DNA from: Stigmatella aurantiaca
GTDB lineage: Bacteria > Myxococcota > Myxococcia > Myxococcales > Myxococcaceae
Direction: 5' to 3'
Length of the DNA: 64,000 bases
Assembly (NCBI RefSeq): GCF_900109545.1
Contig: NZ_FOAP01000013.1
Span: 62,001-126,000 of the forward strand
Shown piece by piece: positions 61,687 through 64,000 of this stretch. The notes below the pieces were generated by a model. The model worked only from the letters and a program-made list of their open reading frames with translations. It made no database searches and was not told where the DNA came from. Within the stretch, counting starts at the first letter, position 1. Each line of letters opens with the position of its first letter. The translations under genes and the position numbers were made by a program.

Positions 61687-62876
61687 GTCTGTTTACATCG
61701 ACGGATCGGGAGCGGCGGTTTGCCTGGCGGGCGGGCATCTTTGTCACCGTGGGGCTGGTGCTGGCCGGGGTGGTGGTCCTCTTCATCGGCAAGGAAACGC
61801 GGCTCTTCGAAGATCAGGTGCAGTTCCACTCATACTTCTCGAACGTGGAAGGGTTGAGTGAGGAGTCTCCGGTGTGGCTCGGCGGGCTCGAGGTGGGCCG
61901 CGTGACGGGCATCGCCTTCGCGCCGGGCGCGAACGCGAAGAACCACCGCATCCAGGTGAGCCTCCAGGTCTCCAAGAAGTTCGCGGACCGCGTGCGCGCG
62001 GACTCCGTGGTGCGCCTGTCGAGCCTGGGCGTGCTCGGCGAGAAGGCGGTGGACATCACCCTGGGCAACCCCGAGCAGCCCGTCATGGCCGCCAACAGCG
62101 AGCTGCCCACGGTGCCCAGCGGGGACCTGAACACGCTGATGCGCGCCGCGGGGCAGATCATGGATGACTCCATGGCCATCAGCCGCTCGCTGCGCGTGGC
62201 GGTGGAGGCGTACGCCGACCCGCAGCTCGCCAAGGACGTGGCGGGCACGGTGCACAGCCTGCGCAACCTCTTGCAGGAGGTGGAGCAGGGCGACGGCGTG
62301 CTCCACGCGCTCATCTACGACAAGGAGGCCGGCAAGCAGGTGCGCGCCATGGTGGCCAACGCCTCGCAGACGGCGCAGCGGGTGGACAAGGCCGTGGGCC
62401 ACGTGGAGGCCCTGCTGGGCGAGGTCCGCCACGGCCAGGGCATGGCGCACGCGCTCATCTACGACAAGCAGGGCGCGCAGGCGCTCAACGAGCTGGGCGC
62501 GGCGGCGGGCCAGCTCGCGGGCCTCATCGAGGATGCGAAGAACAGCCCGAACGGCGCGGTGCACCAGCTGGTGTACGGCGATGCGCGCGGCATGTTCGCG
62601 GACCTGGGCAGCGCCGCGGCGGACCTGAAGAAGATCACCTCCACGGTGGCCAACGGCGAGGGCACGGTGGGCGGGCTCATCGCCGACCCCACCATCTACG
62701 AGGACCTGCGCACGGTGCTGGGCAACGTGAAGCGCAACCGGGTGCTGCGCGCGCTGGTGCGCTTCACGGTGAACAACCGCGAGGAGCTGGACCAGGTGGG
62801 CCAGGTGAAGAAGGTCTCCCAGGAGCCGTCCCAGACGGGCATCGGCGGCTCGGGCCCCACGCCCCCCGCGAAATAA
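61683..62876 (+). CDS. mlaD: MlaD-type MCE-domain substrate-binding protein
   Basis: A protein of 397 aa. One N-terminal membrane helix (about 17-38) and an MCE domain (about 45-125; VEGLSEESPVWLGGLEVGRV). A long helical C-terminal region (about 140-360) follows, with internally related segments (GVLHALIYDKEAG, GMAHALIYDKQGA, GAVHQLVYGDARG), longer than in enterobacterial MlaD (about 180 aa). It would bind lipid outside the inner membrane and reach across the periplasm. No mlaC or mlaB homologue is next to it. Confidence 0.92.
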   Translation: MSLFTSTDRERRFAWRAGIFVTVGLVLAGVVVLFIGKETRLFEDQVQFHSYFSNVEGLSEESPVWLGGLEVGRVTGIAFAPGANAKNHRIQVSLQVSKKFADRVRADSVVRLSSLGVLGEKAVDITLGNPEQPVMAANSELPTVPSGDLNTLMRAAGQIMDDSMAISRSLRVAVEAYADPQLAKDVAGTVHSLRNLLQEVEQGDGVLHALIYDKEAGKQVRAMVANASQTAQRVDKAVGHVEALLGEVRHGQGMAHALIYDKQGAQALNELGAAAGQLAGLIEDAKNSPNGAVHQLVYGDARGMFADLGSAAADLKKITSTVANGEGTVGGLIADPTIYEDLRTVLGNVKRNRVLRALVRFTVNNREELDQVGQVKKVSQEPSQTGIGGSGPTPPAK

Positions 62877-62903
62877 CCCGGCCGTACCGGGCGCTGGGAG
62901 GGC

Positions 62904-64000
62904 TCACGCGAGGCTGCGCGCGAGGCATCCCAGCGTGGCCACCGCGGCCTCGATGCGCGGGGACCACGGGTTGCCGCAGTTCAAGCGGATGAAGTGGGAG
63001 TAGCGCTGCGGCTGGGCGGAGAAGATGGGGCCTGGCGCGACGCTGATGCCCGCCTCCAGGGCCCGGGCGTGCAGGGTGAGCGCGTCCACCGTGCGCGGCA
63101 TCTCCACCCAGAGCAGCGAGCCGCCCGTGGGCCGGGTAACGCAGGTGCCCTCGGGGAAGTGCTCGGCGATGGCCTCGCGCATTTGCTCCATCTGCGCGGC
63201 GAGCCGCCGCCGCAGCCCGCGCAGGTGCCGGTCATAGCCGTCGTTCTGGAGGAAGCGTGCGATGGCGAGCTGGGGCAGCGAGGGCGTGGCCACCGTCTGG
63301 GCGAACTTGAGCAGCTCCACGCGCTCGTGGTACCGGCCCGGCGCCACCCAGCCCACGCGGTAGCCCGGCGCCAGCGTCTTCGAGAAGGAGCCGCACATCA
63401 GCACGCGCCCCTCGGTGTCGAAGGCCTTGCAGGGGCGGGGCCGGGCCGGGCCGAAGTAGAGGTCCCCGTAGAGGTCATCCTCGATGAGGGGCACGTCCCG
63501 CTCCGCGAGCATCGCGACGAGCCGCTGGCGGTGCTCCTCGGGCATGCAGCTGCCCAGCGGGTTGCTGAAGGTGGGCACGATCAACACCGCGGCCACCCGG
63601 CGCTTGTCGAGCGCGGCCTGCAGCGCCTCCAGCTCCAGCCCGTAGCGGGGGTGGCTGGGAATCTCCAGCGCCCGGAGCCCCAGCGATTCGATGGACTGGA
63701 GCGCGCCGTAGTAGGCCGGCGACTCGATGGCGATGGTGTCTCCGGTCTTCGCCACGGCCATCAGGCTCAGGTGAACGGCCTCGGAGGCCCCACAGGTGGT
63801 GATGAAGGCGTCGGGCCCCAGCGCGCCGCCCCACTCCAGGGCACGGCGGGCGAGCTGCCGGCGCAGCTCCGGGCAGCCCGGGGGCATGTCGTAGTTCACC
63901 GCGGCCTCGCCCTCCTCGCGTGAGAGCAGGGCCAGCTCGCGGTTGAGGCGCTGCACGGGCAGCAGCTCGGGCGCCAGGGAGGCTGCTCCCAACGGCACCA
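62904..64000 (-). CDS. Aminotransferase domain of a MocR/GntR-like protein (5' partial)
   Basis: At least 365 residues up to the window edge; the frame continues beyond it. Type I PLP aminotransferase fold: YDMPPGCPELRRQLARR, VPTFSNPLGSCM, DDLYGDLYF, and the PLP-lysine motif SFSKTLAPGYRVGW. The start of the visible part (SLAPELLPVQRLNRELALL) is typical of MocR-type regulators, so an N-terminal GntR wHTH is expected outside the window, but a plain aminotransferase is possible. It is convergent with mlaD, 27 bp between stops. Confidence 0.85.
   Translation of the reverse strand, partial: VPLGAASLAPELLPVQRLNRELALLSREEGEAAVNYDMPPGCPELRRQLARRALEWGGALGPDAFITTCGASEAVHLSLMAVAKTGDTIAIESPAYYGALQSIESLGLRALEIPSHPRYGLELEALQAALDKRRVAAVLIVPTFSNPLGSCMPEEHRQRLVAMLAERDVPLIEDDLYGDLYFGPARPRPCKAFDTEGRVLMCGSFSKTLAPGYRVGWVAPGRYHERVELLKFAQTVATPSLPQLAIARFLQNDGYDRHLRGLRRRLAAQMEQMREAIAEHFPEGTCVTRPTGGSLLWVEMPRTVDALTLHARALEAGISVAPGPIFSAQPQRYSHFIRLNCGNPWSPRIEAAVATLGCLARSLA

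Overview
The window is GC-rich, densely coded DNA that looks like the chromosome of a myxobacterium (Myxococcota, probably the Cystobacterineae/Stigmatella side). The signs are a two-copy DUSAM protein (a family I know only from myxobacteria), an abundance of one- and two-component regulators, a Ser/Thr kinase of the Pkn type, two sigma-54-type AAA+ regulators, many lipoproteins, secreted caspase-clan proteases, and dnaN and recF lying several kb apart. No CRISPR array, insertion sequence, rRNA or intact tRNA was seen.

Layout. 1-10.3 kb: an L,D-transpeptidase-like protein (5' cut by the window), a DUF938 methyltransferase with small metabolic genes, the helicase RecD2, a 1068-aa hybrid histidine kinase, an SDR dehydrogenase and a prenyltransferase-like alpha/alpha-toroid protein. 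10.3-15.1 kb: an accessory patch bounded by two tRNA-3'-end-like repeats. It holds a V4R/sigma-54 activator divergent from a cytochrome P450 that has a perfect -24/-12 promoter, a subtilase remnant and a RibD-like reductase. 15.1-26.8 kb: a di-heme peroxidase, small lipoproteins, a Pkn-type kinase, an RDD protein, a response regulator, an FHA AAA+ regulator with degenerate sigma-54 motifs, a SIMPL protein and a methyl-accepting protein. 26.8-34.5 kb: secreted or lipid-anchored proteins (Cys-rich lamin-tail lipoprotein, M64 peptidase, PEGA protein, Ig-like lipoprotein).

34.8-44.8 kb is the most interesting region. A lipid-kinase-like gene is followed by an NrtR-type NUDIX regulator, a PP2C-like phosphatase, a protein kinase with a zinc ribbon, a nicotinamidase-like hydrolase and a vWA protein. 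The nrtR-PP2C-kinase unit and the nicotinamidase-vWA unit each start from a sigma-70-type promoter whose 17-bp spacer carries the same kind of 15-bp palindrome, GTGTY-N5-RACAC, with a second copy just downstream. This suggests that one NAD-linked repressor controls a phosphorylation/dephosphorylation/vWA triad together with NAD salvage. A nicotinate phosphoribosyltransferase and a thioredoxin lie nearby on the other strand.

44.8-57.5 kb: a cysteine-free ribosomal protein S4 paralogue under a Fur/Zur-like dyad; an overlapping operon of ECF sigma factor, anti-sigma factor and secreted caspase with surface repeats; dnaN; a secreted TPR-CHAT protease; a MORN protein; a DUSAM protein; and a lipoprotein with features I associate with myxobacterial lipoprotein toxins. 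57.8-64 kb: recF, whose reading frame overlaps a convergent membrane-protein gene by 315 bp; an Mla-type lipid transport operon headed by a lipoprotein; and the C-terminal aminotransferase part of a MocR-like protein cut by the window end.
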